Position numbers and translations under genes: made by a program. Below the pieces are notes generated by a model. The model was given only the letters and a program-made list of their open reading frames with translations, searched no databases and was not told the origin of the DNA. From a virus, in the IMG/VR virus record IMGVR_UViG_3300043772_000414, positions 1-40,519 of that record: a DNA stretch of 40,519 nucleotides, one strand, 5' to 3'. Of this stretch, positions 6,886-17,284 are shown one piece after another (positions within the stretch are counted from its first letter, which is position 1; each line of letters begins with the position of its first letter).

Positions 6886-9800
6886 CTACTTGTCCTTTTT
6901 CGGTCCCGCGAGGAAGTCGTAGACGCCCACGTCTTCACCCTCGAACATCGCGTCGGCCGCCGAGATCACCCGGTTGACCTGCGTCGCCGGCACGCCGGCC
7001 CCGAACCCGAGCGCCGACACCAGCGCCTTGAGCGCCTTGGCGTCGAGCTCGCCGTTGTCGATCGCCTCGGCGATGCCCTTGACGGACGCCCCCAGCGCCT
7101 TGCCGAACCCGTCGAGCGGGGTCGGCTTGTAGCCAAACCCCTCGGCCAGCCCGGCGAGGTCGCGCAGGAACGGCAGCGACGACATCGCGTAGACCGCGGC
7201 CTTCGCCGCCAGGAAGCCGGCCAGCGTCTCTTCCTTGTCCTCGTCCGGCCCCTGCCGCTTGACGAGCGCGTCGACCATGACAGGCACCGCCATCAGGATG
7301 AACGCCCGCGCGGCCAGCTGCGGCACGTCGCGCACGCCGCGCACGTTGCCCAGCGCCTGGCGCTGCAGGTTGTAGAGCAGGTTGAAGTACGAATAGAACA
7401 TGGTCAGCGCGGTCATCACGCCGCGCTCGCGCTGGATCGCCGCGAGATCCTTGATCCCGCCGGCGGTCTGGCTCGTGCGCAGGATGTTGTCGGCGGCGTC
7501 GACGGCCTCGTCGGTCGTCGCCCCGCGCGCGATGGCCTGGTCATAGGCCGCGAGCCACGTCGGCAGGTCGACCATGTAGAGCTGGATGCCGGCGATGCCC
7601 ATCAGGCTGAAGCGCTGCATCTGGGACCACGCCCCGCGCTTGCCCGACAGCTGCTGCAGCGCGTGGCGGATGTCGCGGTCGGTGTTCTGCAGCCGGTGCC
7701 GCATCTCGCCAGACGCCGCGAAGACCTGCGCGCGCACCTGCGCGGGCGACGCGAGGTAGCGCACCAGCCCGACCAGCATCGCGGTCGTGCCGCGCCGCGG
7801 CGAGTACCCGCCGCCGGGCGCGCGCGACAGCGCGTCGATCGAGTTGGCGAGGCCGAACACCTGCGCGACCATCGTCGTGTAGCTCAGGCCCATGATCGCC
7901 ACGGTCGCGTTGCGGCGCATGGCCTCAACGAGCCGGCCGCCGATCGACGTCGGCGCCACCGGCTGGCCGTTCGCCGCGAGCTCCTGCACCCAGGCCTTGA
8001 GCGTGTCGTAGAGCTCGGGGCCTACGCGGTTGTTGAGCGCGCGCACCACGCGCTGGCGAGCCAGCAGCTTGCGCGCGATGCGCACCGGTTCGTAGTGCGT
8101 GATGAAGTGCGCGGTGCGCTCGATATGGTTGGGCAGCGCCGTGATGTCGAGCAGCACGGGCGCCGAGAACCCGGTGCGCGCCTTCGTCATGCTGGAGTTG
8201 ACCGACGCGCGCACGACCGTCGACTGCATCGCCTCGAGCGCCGTCTTGCCCTCGATGTCGCGCGCCTGCACCGAACGCGCGGGATCGTACATCATCGGGA
8301 AGTAGCCGCCGCGCAGCGACTGCCCGTAGCGGGTCTCGATCGTGCGGGCATCGACGCGCTCGGGCGCGACGCCGTTCTCGCGGCGGTAGACCTCGCGCAC
8401 CTGGGGCCACATCGCCTCGAACGCATCCCAGACCTCCTGCACGAAGGTCCACTCCTCTGCCGTCAGGTTGGCGAGCGCCTCGTCGACGCCAGCCACCGTG
8501 AACGGCGTCGCGCCATCGGTGACGTCCTTCTCCGAGCCCTCGATCATCTTCTCGAAGTTGCTTTCGTTGCCGACGTTGAGCGCCATCATGATCAGGTCCG
8601 ACCGCGCGAACGTCCGTCCGAGCAGCGGGACCGTGATGCGCTCGGCCAGGCGAGAGCGCGTCGGCATGTTGTCGAGCGCGTCCATGACCCGCTGCGTCAC
8701 CCGCAGCGTCATGTCCTTGCGCGCGGTCTCCGCGTCAGCAAACGGCTTGAACAGGAACCTCCAGAGCGGCCCCATGCGCTGGCCGTCCACCTGCTCGACA
8801 AGGAGCTCGACCTTGCGCAGCGCAGCGTCGAACGACGCGAGCTTGCTGCGCGCGCGGTCGAGGACGCCGGGTTTCTGCTCGACGGCGCGCCGCGCCATGC
8901 GTGGCAGCTGCGGGTTGCGCTCGGCGCTCGCGGCGATATCGTTCGCCATCTCGGAGATGGCGAACTCCTCGCCGTCGATCAGCGCCGTCTTCGCGAGCCG
9001 CCCCTGCGCCTCCAAGTTCTTGATCGTGTCGCGCAGCGTGCGGAACTCGTCGAGCGTGAGCGCCTGGTAGTTGGTCCGCTCGTCCGCGTCGATGATCCGC
9101 TGCGGCATCTCGATCGTCGCGCCCGCGTCCTGGCGCTGGCGCTCGATCCAGTCCAGCACCGCCTGCATCTCGAGCCGCACGCGCGTGCGCTCCATCAGCT
9201 GCGGCCCCAGCTGGTAGGCGTCGAGGATCGTGCGGATCTGGTCGACGTAGCCGGCCTCGAGCGCCGGGAACTTGGCCGCGGCGCGCGTGAAGCCGGACAG
9301 GTAGTCGACCGCCTTCTCGACCTCGGCCCGCGCCTTGTAGGCCTCGTGCGCCATGTAGAAGTTCAGCGCCTGCTGGAACTTGGCCTTGAGCGCCTCGGTG
9401 CGGTCGCCCGACGCCAGCGCCCGGTCGGCAGCGCGCCCAGCCTTGCGCTCGGCCATCAGGAAACGCTGCGGCTGGAGCTCGGAAACCTTCCGGCCGGCGA
9501 TGCGCTCGCGCGCCCACTGGCGCAGGAACGCAGGCTTGAGCTTCGTGCCGCCGCCGCTCTGCAGCGCGTTGAGCTCTGCGATCAGGACGTCGCCGCGCTT
9601 GTCCGTGTGCGCGCTCTCGACCGCCTTGTCGACCGCCGTGCCGTCGACCTGCATGTCGCCGTGCCGCTCGCGCATCCGCTCGTCGGTCTCGCGGTCGATC
9701 GTCGTTTCGACGCCGTTCGTGTTCATCATCGCGATGAGCATGTCGCGCCCGCTGTCGAACCCGTAGAAGGACGCCACGACGTCAGGGTGCGAGCCGCTCT

Positions 9801-12800
9801 CGCCCTGGGCCGTCGCGTAGACCGTGCGGCCCTTCACCCGCGGCAGCCTGGACAGCGACTTCTGGTTCTCGAGCAGCGCCACGACCGCCTCGCGGCTCAT
9901 GCGCGGCTGCACCAGCCCCGCCGGCAGGGGCTGGCCGTCGGGCATCTTGCCCGCCGCCAGCGCGTGGATGGCGAGGAACACCGGCCTCGCGCGCACCTCG
10001 GCCGCGACCTCTTCGCGCAGCTTGGCCCGCTCCTCGCGCCACCACGCCGCCTTCTCGCGCTCGACCTCGCGCATGTGCCGGCGCAGCTGCTCGGTGCGCG
10101 CAGCCTCGCCTGCCGCCATCACTGCGGCTTGGTAGGCCGCGAAGCGCTCGGGAGACATGCTGGCCTCTTCGGGCGAGGCGAACATGGCGCGCAGGTTGTA
10201 TTGCTGCTCGACAAGCGCGATCTCCTCGTCGGTCGCGAGCATGCGGTCCATGACCGACTTGACCTCGGGCGAGAACCGAACGGCCAGCTGCTCGGAGCCG
10301 AGCCTGCGTTGCAGCGCCGCGTAGATGGACACCAGCCACGCGCGGAACCTGTTGAAGGCGTCCTGCAGCGCCACGCTCGGCGCCAGCCCGGTGCGGAAGT
10401 AGTCCTCGGTGCCGCGCGCCCACTGCTCGTGCGCGGCTCGCGCCAGGTGCCCCGACCATTTCGCTCCGCGCGGCATGCCGGCAAGACCGCCAGCCTTCGC
10501 CATTGCCTCGACCTGGTCGTCGGTCATGGCCTCGAGCGTCGTCACGCTCACGGCGTCGCCGGCCTTGCGCGCGTAGGCGATCGCCTCCTGGCGGATCGCG
10601 CCGGCATTGGACGCGAACCAGTCATTGACCGTCTGGAGATCCTGCGCCAGCTGCGGGCGCCCGGCCCCATAGGCAGCGGCGTCGGCGCGCAGCTGCTCGA
10701 GGTAGAGGTGCCCGCTCTCATGCAGAAACGTCGACCGGTCGGCGCCAGCGCCAAGACGGATGATGATCTGGCCGGGGTTGAACTGGATCGAGCCGCGGGC
10801 GGGTTGTTCAAGCGTCCCACGCCCAGCCGCCGCCGACATGCCCGCGCGCATCTCGCCGACCTGCCGCGCCTGCTCAATGACCGTCGCGATCTCCTCTGCG
10901 ACCGCGTCCTGATCGGTGTCGATCTGCCCGTCGAGCCACAAAAGGGCGCGATCCAGCATGCGCGCGCGGGGGTCGTCGCGGTCGGCGTTGCTCAGCTTGT
11001 CGAGCACCTTGCGCGCTGCGGCCGGGTCGAACTCGCCGTCGCGGATGCCGTCGATGTCCTGCGCCAGGGCGTCCAGCTGGTCTTCGACGTCGGCGAAGAC
11101 GCCGCGCTCAAGCGGCGCGCCGGACTGCTCGAGCGTCTGCGCGCCTTCGTCGCCGCCTAGGAAATCTTCGTCGGCGATGTCGACTTCTTGAAGCGCTGGC
11201 TCAGCTGCAACATCAAGGCGTCCCGCAGATCCTCGTTCGTCTCCAAGGCCTGCACCATCGGATCGCTGCTGTCCACCATCCGAAACTTGTCGGCTGGCGA
11301 TAATTGCGTCGGCTGTTGCGCGCGCGATGTCTTCATAGCTGATGTCCGCCGTCTGGCGGGCTCCCATCTGACCGTAGAGACGTTTCTCATAGTACCAGAG
11401 CACCGCCTGGATGTCCGCAACCGTGAGGTCGACCCCGCGCCGGGCCAGCATCTTCTGCGCGCGCATGGTCGTCGCGATCATGAAGGTGCGGTCGGTCGCG
11501 TTGAACGGCTGATCCTCCAGCTGCTCGAACGCCGCCTTGTAGAGGGTGTTCGCCGCCTTCTCGATCTCGGTGCCTTCCTTGAAGCCCTTGGCCTTGTAGG
11601 AGGCGACGTAGTCGACGGTCAGCGCCAGCGCCTCGTCGTCGGTCATCATCTCGACGGGCTGGTTGAGCCGCCGGTCCTTGGTCACGAGCTCCTTGAACCG
11701 CTGCAGGCCGGCCTCGGTCGGCTTGGTCAGCAGCGTGCCGCGGTAGCGGTTGAAGGTCCGCGACCACCACCGGTCCATCGTCAGGTAGCCGGTCGACCCC
11801 ATCAGGTTCGCGAAGAACGCCCCGAGTTTGGGTCCGAACACGGAGGCCGACACCGGCATGGTCGTGTCGACGGTGTAGCCGGTCGAGAACGAGACGCCAG
11901 CCTTCTCGGCCATGCGCTTGAGCTCGCCGACCTTGGCCTCGGCCAGCAGCATCGTGCGCAGCTGGTCGAACCCCCCATCCTGGGCCAGGCGCGCGATGCG
12001 CTGGATGTTGCGCACCATGCTGGAGTTGCGCTCGCCGCCGAGCTTGAACTCGAAGTCGAACGACCCGGTCTGCCGGAACGCTTCATAGGCGATCGCCGCG
12101 AAGCGCAGGTTCTCCTTCACCTTGGCGCCGTCGGACGTCACCGCGATCAGCGCAGTCAGCAGCGTGCGTGCAGCGTCCCGGCTCGGCAGCAGCTTGACGC
12201 CGGGCGGCGCGTCGCCGGTGGTCCTCGCCGTGTCGTCGACGAGCTCGGGGAAAGCGGCGCCCAGCCTGTCGAGCGCCTTCTGGAACTTGATCGAGTACCA
12301 GCCGACCGGAGACTTCTCGGGGTTGGCCTTCGCCTGCTCGACCTCGAAGAGGATCTCCTCGACCATCCACGAGGCAAGCCGGCGCTCGGCCTCGGGCGAC
12401 CTGTCGTCGGCCTCGATCGTCCCGTATTTCTGCCGCTGGCGCGCCTCGAGCGCGGCCGCGACCTCGCGCGTCTTGTATTTCTTGCCGGGCTCCAAGCCGA
12501 AGCGCTTGAGCGTCTCGCGCTTCCCGCGCAGCGGCACCGTCTGCTCCATGACGTTGCCCTGCACCGCCCGCGCCTCGAGGTCGGCCAGTTCCTGCAGCGC
12601 GTCGCGGATCTCGGCCGCCGAGCTCGTCACGATCGACAGCGCGTTGCCGCTCATCTCGTTGTAGCGCTCGATGTCCGCCTCGAGGTTGCGGATGTCGTTC
12701 TCGCGCCCGTCGAGGCGCGTCTGCTCGTCGGCCGTGCGCCGCGGGTTGCCCGCGAGCTCGTCGCGCACCGCCGCCAGGATCGCGGCCTCGGAGACGTAGT

Positions 12801-15036
12801 TGCCGGTGCCGTCGTCCTCGTCGGCGGTGAACCAGGGCATTTCGGCCAACGGCAGGTTGTCAGCCGCCTGGCGCCCGCCGACCTTGAACAGGCCCGGCCG
12901 GGTCTTCGCCGTGACGCCCAGCGCCTTGAGCTCGCCGGCCAGCGGCGAGTTGGGGTCGACGCCCGTGCGCGCCAGCAGGTCGAGGATCGGCGTCTTGGGC
13001 AGACGCAGCGTGTCCGGCGAGCGCGCCTTGTCGAGGATGATGTCGATCTCGTCGACCCGCCGGCCCATGTCGCGCACGCGCTCGATGCGCAGGTTGTCCT
13101 GCTGCCAGAGCTCGAGCGGCGACACCCCGGCTCGCTCGGCGCGCACCGCGTAGCGCTGGGCGGTCAGGACAGCGGCGTAGCGCGCCGTGTCGCGCGCCTC
13201 GCCCGCGGCCATCATCATGCGCTCGACCTCGGTCTCGATCCGAGCGGCCTCGACCCGCCTGCCGCTCTCCATCGAATCGAGCAGCGAGGCCATGTCGTCG
13301 ATGGACTCCCTGAGCCCCGTGGCCTCCCACTCCTTCGCCTCGGCCTCGGTCATGCCGTCGACGCCCAGCCGGACGTGCTCCGTCAGTCCGGCGCGCGTGG
13401 CTTTGTTTGTGAGAATGTGCTGCGCGAAGGCCTCGGGCGTCATGTGGACGTCGCCGCCCACGGCCAGCGCCTCGGCCATCTGCTCGTCGGTCACGCCCAG
13501 GTTCCGCATGAGCGTGGCCTGGTCGACCGCCTGCTCGCCGCCCTCGGGCGCGCCCTGGAAGAACTCCTGCAGCCGGGCCGCAGGGATTGCGATTGTGTCA
13601 ACGCCCTGGTCGCGCAGGACGGCGCCGGTCACCTCGCCAAAGCGCTCAGGATCGCGCTGGGCGAGCTTGGAGAGGTCGGCCGCATCTCCGGCCTCCCTGA
13701 TCGCTTCCGCGTCCCTGGCGGCTTTGGTGGCCCTCCTGCGCTCGGCCATAGCCTGCATGGCCGGGCCCGGCAGCCCCAGAACGGACGTCGCCTTCGCCGC
13801 CTGCACGCCGGCGTCGATCACGCGCTCGACCGTGTCCTCGAGCCCCGCCCCCTTGAAGGCCCCGCCGTCGGCCATCTTGGCGACCTCGGCGAAGGACGCC
13901 GTCGAGAGCTCCTGCAGCATCTCGGTCAGGCTTTCGATCGCGATGCCCTCGGCATAGCGCTTGCCGAAGGTCGCCAGCGTCGCGGCGAAGCTAGGGCTGG
14001 TCGCCGCGGCTTGGCCGATCGCGGCCGCCACCTTCTTGCGCCCGCCCAGCTGCGCGAGCTCGGCGATGCCCGGCACGCGCTTGAGGATCGCCGACAGCCC
14101 GTAGGCCTCGAGGCCGGCGTTGACCGTCCCGGCCAGCATCGCGGCGCCGCGCGCCACGTCGTTGTCGAGGGGCCTGCCGTCGGAGGTCTTGAGCCCGCGG
14201 TATTCGATGAACGCCAGATAGGTCTCGAGCTCCCACGCGGCCTCGAGCGCCCCGGCCCGCCCGCCGACCGCCAAGCCGGTCGCGGTCGCCGCCGGCACCG
14301 TCACGAGCTCCTCGGGCAGCGCCGCCTGCGGGCCCAGCTGGCCCAGCAGGGCCGCGCCGCCACCGAAGGCTATGCCGGTCTGCAGGCCGCGCTGCAGCGC
14401 CTTGCCCAGGATCGACCCCATGATCGGGATCTGCTCGCCCGCCGCCGACAGGTAGGCGTCGGTCTCCAGCTGCTCCTGCGCCTTCTCGAGCTCGCCCACG
14501 CGCGCCTCGTCCTCGGGCGTCGCCTGCCCCCAGAACAGCCGCCGGCCGACGTCGCGCAGGTCGGTCGTGATCATGCCGCGGCGGAACCCCTTGGCCGCGC
14601 CCTCGGCCTCCTCGACCGCCGTGTCGCGGATCTTCGACCAGGTGCGCTCCAGCCAGCTGAGCGTCTCCGCGTCGTCGTGCGCGACCTTCGCGAAGTCAGG
14701 GTTGGAGAAGAACATCTGGACGCGCGGCGCGCCCTGCAGCGCGGCCTCGGCCGCCTGCCTGCGTACCTCGCCCTCGACCTGGTCCTCGGCGCCCTCGACC
14801 GCCGGCAGCGGCAGGCCGCTCGCGCGCGACAGCGCCTGCGCGCGCGCCGCCTGGTCAGGATTGAGCCCCTGCACCGCGCGGAGGTTGGCGCCCGCCTGGC
14901 CTGCGGTCAGGTCGCGCAGCACCTTGTCGTAGTCGGTGTCGCCGGGCGCCGGCCCGGCCGGGGAGGTGTCCGGCTTGCCCTTGGGCTGGGGAAACAGGCT
15001 CGAAGCGAGCGCGTCATAGTCGACGTCATCGGCCAC
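6886..15036 (-). CDS. Giant internal virion / DNA-ejection protein (T7 gp16-like position), 2716 aa
   Basis: By position after gp13-, gp14- and gp15-like genes this is the large ejection protein that enters the cell with the DNA. Start is GTG 15036 with GGGAGG six bases upstream; it overlaps the previous gene by 11 bases. Visible parts: a glycine/alanine-rich amphipathic region (about 190-260) that may insert in membranes; long charged helices; a zinc-protease-like HESGH at 1439-1443 in FLHESGHLYLEQL; and a C-terminal region (about 2390-2716, with QLYMVDLPTWLAAYDQAI and MTALTMFYSYFNLLYNLQRQ) resembling the LPD38 domain of large polyvalent phage proteins. I see no lytic transglycosylase motif. 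The protein is about twice the length of T7 gp16 (1318 residues). Enzyme activity of the HESGH region is inferred from the motif only. Confidence 0.8.
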   Translation of the reverse strand: MADDVDYDALASSLFPQPKGKPDTSPAGPAPGDTDYDKVLRDLTAGQAGANLRAVQGLNPDQAARAQALSRASGLPLPAVEGAEDQVEGEVRRQAAEAALQGAPRVQMFFSNPDFAKVAHDDAETLSWLERTWSKIRDTAVEEAEGAAKGFRRGMITTDLRDVGRRLFWGQATPEDEARVGELEKAQEQLETDAYLSAAGEQIPIMGSILGKALQRGLQTGIAFGGGAALLGQLGPQAALPEELVTVPAATATGLAVGGRAGALEAAWELETYLAFIEYRGLKTSDGRPLDNDVARGAAMLAGTVNAGLEAYGLSAILKRVPGIAELAQLGGRKKVAAAIGQAAATSPSFAATLATFGKRYAEGIAIESLTEMLQELSTASFAEVAKMADGGAFKGAGLEDTVERVIDAGVQAAKATSVLGLPGPAMQAMAERRRATKAARDAEAIREAGDAADLSKLAQRDPERFGEVTGAVLRDQGVDTIAIPAARLQEFFQGAPEGGEQAVDQATLMRNLGVTDEQMAEALAVGGDVHMTPEAFAQHILTNKATRAGLTEHVRLGVDGMTEAEAKEWEATGLRESIDDMASLLDSMESGRRVEAARIETEVERMMMAAGEARDTARYAAVLTAQRYAVRAERAGVSPLELWQQDNLRIERVRDMGRRVDEIDIILDKARSPDTLRLPKTPILDLLARTGVDPNSPLAGELKALGVTAKTRPGLFKVGGRQAADNLPLAEMPWFTADEDDGTGNYVSEAAILAAVRDELAGNPRRTADEQTRLDGRENDIRNLEADIERYNEMSGNALSIVTSSAAEIRDALQELADLEARAVQGNVMEQTVPLRGKRETLKRFGLEPGKKYKTREVAAALEARQRQKYGTIEADDRSPEAERRLASWMVEEILFEVEQAKANPEKSPVGWYSIKFQKALDRLGAAFPELVDDTARTTGDAPPGVKLLPSRDAARTLLTALIAVTSDGAKVKENLRFAAIAYEAFRQTGSFDFEFKLGGERNSSMVRNIQRIARLAQDGGFDQLRTMLLAEAKVGELKRMAEKAGVSFSTGYTVDTTMPVSASVFGPKLGAFFANLMGSTGYLTMDRWWSRTFNRYRGTLLTKPTEAGLQRFKELVTKDRRLNQPVEMMTDDEALALTVDYVASYKAKGFKEGTEIEKAANTLYKAAFEQLEDQPFNATDRTFMIATTMRAQKMLARRGVDLTVADIQAVLWYYEKRLYGQMGARQTADISYEDIARATADAIIASRQVSDGGQQRSDGAGLGDERGSAGRLDVAAEPALQEVDIADEDFLGGDEGAQTLEQSGAPLERGVFADVEDQLDALAQDIDGIRDGEFDPAAARKVLDKLSNADRDDPRARMLDRALLWLDGQIDTDQDAVAEEIATVIEQARQVGEMRAGMSAAAGRGTLEQPARGSIQFNPGQIIIRLGAGADRSTFLHESGHLYLEQLRADAAAYGAGRPQLAQDLQTVNDWFASNAGAIRQEAIAYARKAGDAVSVTTLEAMTDDQVEAMAKAGGLAGMPRGAKWSGHLARAAHEQWARGTEDYFRTGLAPSVALQDAFNRFRAWLVSIYAALQRRLGSEQLAVRFSPEVKSVMDRMLATDEEIALVEQQYNLRAMFASPEEASMSPERFAAYQAAVMAAGEAARTEQLRRHMREVEREKAAWWREERAKLREEVAAEVRARPVFLAIHALAAGKMPDGQPLPAGLVQPRMSREAVVALLENQKSLSRLPRVKGRTVYATAQGESGSHPDVVASFYGFDSGRDMLIAMMNTNGVETTIDRETDERMRERHGDMQVDGTAVDKAVESAHTDKRGDVLIAELNALQSGGGTKLKPAFLRQWARERIAGRKVSELQPQRFLMAERKAGRAADRALASGDRTEALKAKFQQALNFYMAHEAYKARAEVEKAVDYLSGFTRAAAKFPALEAGYVDQIRTILDAYQLGPQLMERTRVRLEMQAVLDWIERQRQDAGATIEMPQRIIDADERTNYQALTLDEFRTLRDTIKNLEAQGRLAKTALIDGEEFAISEMANDIAASAERNPQLPRMARRAVEQKPGVLDRARSKLASFDAALRKVELLVEQVDGQRMGPLWRFLFKPFADAETARKDMTLRVTQRVMDALDNMPTRSRLAERITVPLLGRTFARSDLIMMALNVGNESNFEKMIEGSEKDVTDGATPFTVAGVDEALANLTAEEWTFVQEVWDAFEAMWPQVREVYRRENGVAPERVDARTIETRYGQSLRGGYFPMMYDPARSVQARDIEGKTALEAMQSTVVRASVNSSMTKARTGFSAPVLLDITALPNHIERTAHFITHYEPVRIARKLLARQRVVRALNNRVGPELYDTLKAWVQELAANGQPVAPTSIGGRLVEAMRRNATVAIMGLSYTTMVAQVFGLANSIDALSRAPGGGYSPRRGTTAMLVGLVRYLASPAQVRAQVFAASGEMRHRLQNTDRDIRHALQQLSGKRGAWSQMQRFSLMGIAGIQLYMVDLPTWLAAYDQAIARGATTDEAVDAADNILRTSQTAGGIKDLAAIQRERGVMTALTMFYSYFNLLYNLQRQALGNVRGVRDVPQLAARAFILMAVPVMVDALVKRQGPDEDKEETLAGFLAAKAAVYAMSSLPFLRDLAGLAEGFGYKPTPLDGFGKALGASVKGIAEAIDNGELDAKALKALVSALGFGAGVPATQVNRVISAADAMFEGEDVGVYDFLAGPKKDK

Positions 15037-17284
15037 TGCCGGCCTCCCAGAGCTTCTTGATGTTGGCAGCCGTCACCGGCTGCCGCGCGTTCTGCAGCGC
15101 CTTGGCGATCTTCTCGACATCGCCGGCCGGCACGCCGGTCACTTCGCTGATCCGCTGCTTCTGGGCCGCCACGTCGCGCAGCTGGAACTGCCGCGCCCGC
15201 TCGGTGCCGACGACCTCAAAGGCCTTGACCCTGTCGTCGTAGAACGTCCCGCTACCGACGAGCGTGCCATCGAGGAAGAGCTCTTTGAGCGCGCGGTCGA
15301 AGTCCTGGGCGGTCGGCCGCTTGCCCTGCGCCGCGAACTGGTCGGCCACGCCTCGCACGAGCTCGAACACCCGCTGCGACTGCTCGGCCTGATTCTTGGG
15401 CGTGCCCTCGCCGTATCGGATCTTCGCCGCGTCGAGGTAGGTCTTGGCGATGCGATCACCCAGCGCGTAGCTGGTCGCCTTCTGCGCGTCCTTCTCGGCC
15501 CGGCTGTCGACGCTGCGCTGCAGCCCCTGCCAGTAGCGCACGCGCGTCTCGGTCAGCTGGCCGTAGTGCTGGGTCATGTCGTAGGCGGCGAAGGCGACCT
15601 TGTCGTCCATGAACAGCCGGTGGATCTTCACGTCGGTCGCGGCGTCGTCGGTGCGCGCGAACCCGCGTCCCTCACTTGACCGCCGGTCCTCGAACGCGCG
15701 CATCGCCGAGATTGTCGTGCCGTCGATGCGGGCCAGGTCAGCCGCCGGGATGTCGTCGACCCGCCCGCCGCGCACGATGGTCTGCCACGCGCGGTCTCTG
15801 ATCTCGCGTTCCTCGCGCTGCTCGACCCGTGCCCGGTCGGCAAAGCGCTGGCGAATGCGCGTCACCGTGGCATCGCGCACGCGGGGGTCTTGGATCTTCT
15901 CCGCTTCAGCCAAAGCCGCCGCCTCGGTCATGCCGTTGATCGACAGGATCCCGTCGGCAGCGGCTTGGGATTGCTGGCGGTTGTCGCGATCCGCAGTGCG
16001 CTCGACGTCGGCAAACCGCTGCCGGATGCGCGTCTCGACTGCGTCGCGCACGCGCGCGTCTGGGATCTTCGCGGCTTCCGCGAACGCGCTGGCCTCGGTG
16101 ACGCCAGGCGCCGCCATGATCCTGTCGGCCAGAGCCTGCGAGCCGTCGCGCACGCCGCGATCCTCGACGCGCGTCTCGTCGGCGTAGTTCTGCCGGATCC
16201 GCGCCAGCACCGCGTCGCGCATGCGCTGGTCGGTGATTTCGTTAGCCGCCGCCAGCGCGGCGCTCTCTGTCATGCCGGGCCGGCGCAGGATTTCGTCGGC
16301 CTTGGTCATGGCCTCGCCGCCGCGCGCGCGCGTTCCGAGCGTCTCGCGCTCGTCGATGCGCTGGCGCACGCGCTGGACGGCCTCGTCGCGCAGCTTGGGG
16401 TCTTGGATCTTGCGGGCCTCGGCCAGCGCCTGCTCGTCGGTCAGGCCCATCGCCATGATCCGATCCTCGGCCGCCTGCGCCGCGCCGCGGATGCTCGAGG
16501 CCTCGAGCGCCTTCTCCAGCTTGGCGCGGTCGCGACCGTCGATGTCGGCCTTGTTGCGCGCGTAGTACGACGAGGCATAGCCGGGCGCCCGGTCCAGCGC
16601 CGCCTCGATCACGCTCTTGTGGATCGCGCTGCGGTATTCCTGCAGCTTCGACGCCGCCACCTCGGACGTCCAGCCGTTGCGCTCGGCCATGCTGGCGACT
16701 TCGCCGCGCATGACGCCCAGGGCTGCGTCGATGTTCTTCTGGTTCGTGTAGTTCGCCGCGGCGTCGTCCACGGCCTCGTTGATCCGCGCTTGCGACAGGC
16801 TGTCGGCCGCCGTGCGCCGCTCTGCCATGAGGTGCCGCGTCGCGCCCTCGAGCTTCGACGACACCCGCTCGTCGGCCTTGAGCGCGAACAGGTCGCGCGA
16901 GCGCTGGTTGCGCGCCGTGCCCAGCACCTCGGCCTTGGCGCGCTCGACCTGATCGCGCACGTCGGGGAAGGCGTCGATCGCAGCCTGGCCTCGCAGCGCG
17001 TAGTAGCCCTGGTTCTGCGCGGTGCCGTCGCCGAAGCCGATCGACCTGATGCGCTTGGACAGCTCCACGTCCATGCGCTTGGCGTCGTTCTCGTTGTCCT
17101 CGATCTGGAGCTCGACCGCGCGCCGAGCCAGCGTGTCGCCGAACCGGTCGATCCGCTGCGCGGCCATGTCGGCCGCGCGCGCGGCGCCCATCCCGAAATC
17201 GTCGGGCGTCGTGTTGATGCGCTGGTATGGCGCCTCGACCGGGCGCAGCACCACTCCGTCGGTCAGCTGCGGGACGCGGGCCAT
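15026..17284 (-). CDS. Internal virion protein C (T7 gp15-like position), 752 aa with 57-residue repeats
   Basis: Long, charged, almost wholly alpha-helical protein between the gp14- and gp16-like genes. It begins MARVPQLTDGVVLRPVEAP and has an N-terminal helical part (about 30-260), four 57-residue repeats (about 270-497) and a C-terminal domain (about 520-752). The family position suggests a subunit of the periplasmic tunnel formed during DNA ejection. The start ATG at 17284 sits on the stop of the upstream gene. The low similarity usual among such proteins means the assignment rests on gene order, size and helicity, not on a conserved motif. Confidence 0.7.
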   Translation of the reverse strand: MARVPQLTDGVVLRPVEAPYQRINTTPDDFGMGAARAADMAAQRIDRFGDTLARRAVELQIEDNENDAKRMDVELSKRIRSIGFGDGTAQNQGYYALRGQAAIDAFPDVRDQVERAKAEVLGTARNQRSRDLFALKADERVSSKLEGATRHLMAERRTAADSLSQARINEAVDDAAANYTNQKNIDAALGVMRGEVASMAERNGWTSEVAASKLQEYRSAIHKSVIEAALDRAPGYASSYYARNKADIDGRDRAKLEKALEASSIRGAAQAAEDRIMAMGLTDEQALAEARKIQDPKLRDEAVQRVRQRIDERETLGTRARGGEAMTKADEILRRPGMTESAALAAANEITDQRMRDAVLARIRQNYADETRVEDRGVRDGSQALADRIMAAPGVTEASAFAEAAKIPDARVRDAVETRIRQRFADVERTADRDNRQQSQAAADGILSINGMTEAAALAEAEKIQDPRVRDATVTRIRQRFADRARVEQREEREIRDRAWQTIVRGGRVDDIPAADLARIDGTTISAMRAFEDRRSSEGRGFARTDDAATDVKIHRLFMDDKVAFAAYDMTQHYGQLTETRVRYWQGLQRSVDSRAEKDAQKATSYALGDRIAKTYLDAAKIRYGEGTPKNQAEQSQRVFELVRGVADQFAAQGKRPTAQDFDRALKELFLDGTLVGSGTFYDDRVKAFEVVGTERARQFQLRDVAAQKQRISEVTGVPAGDVEKIAKALQNARQPVTAANIKKLWEAGSGR
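15796..16477 (-). repeat. Four 171-bp coding repeats in the gp15-like gene
   Basis: Residues about 270-497 contain four copies of a 57-residue helical unit. The anchor (R/N/A/E)(K/E)I.D.(K/R/V/M)RD recurs at residues 291, 348, 405 and 462, exactly 57 apart, and each is followed by a variant of V.RIRQRFAD. The protein copies are diverged but in perfect register, which implies old tandem duplication with retained spacing. Confidence 0.85.

Noticed and set aside
5812-15060. Very long plus-strand open frames (for example 5812-11160 and 11188-15060) opposite the giant ejection gene
   Set aside because: They read as Arg/Ala/His/Gly-rich strings without domains and lie exactly antisense to a well-supported gene; this is the usual effect of GC-rich third positions.
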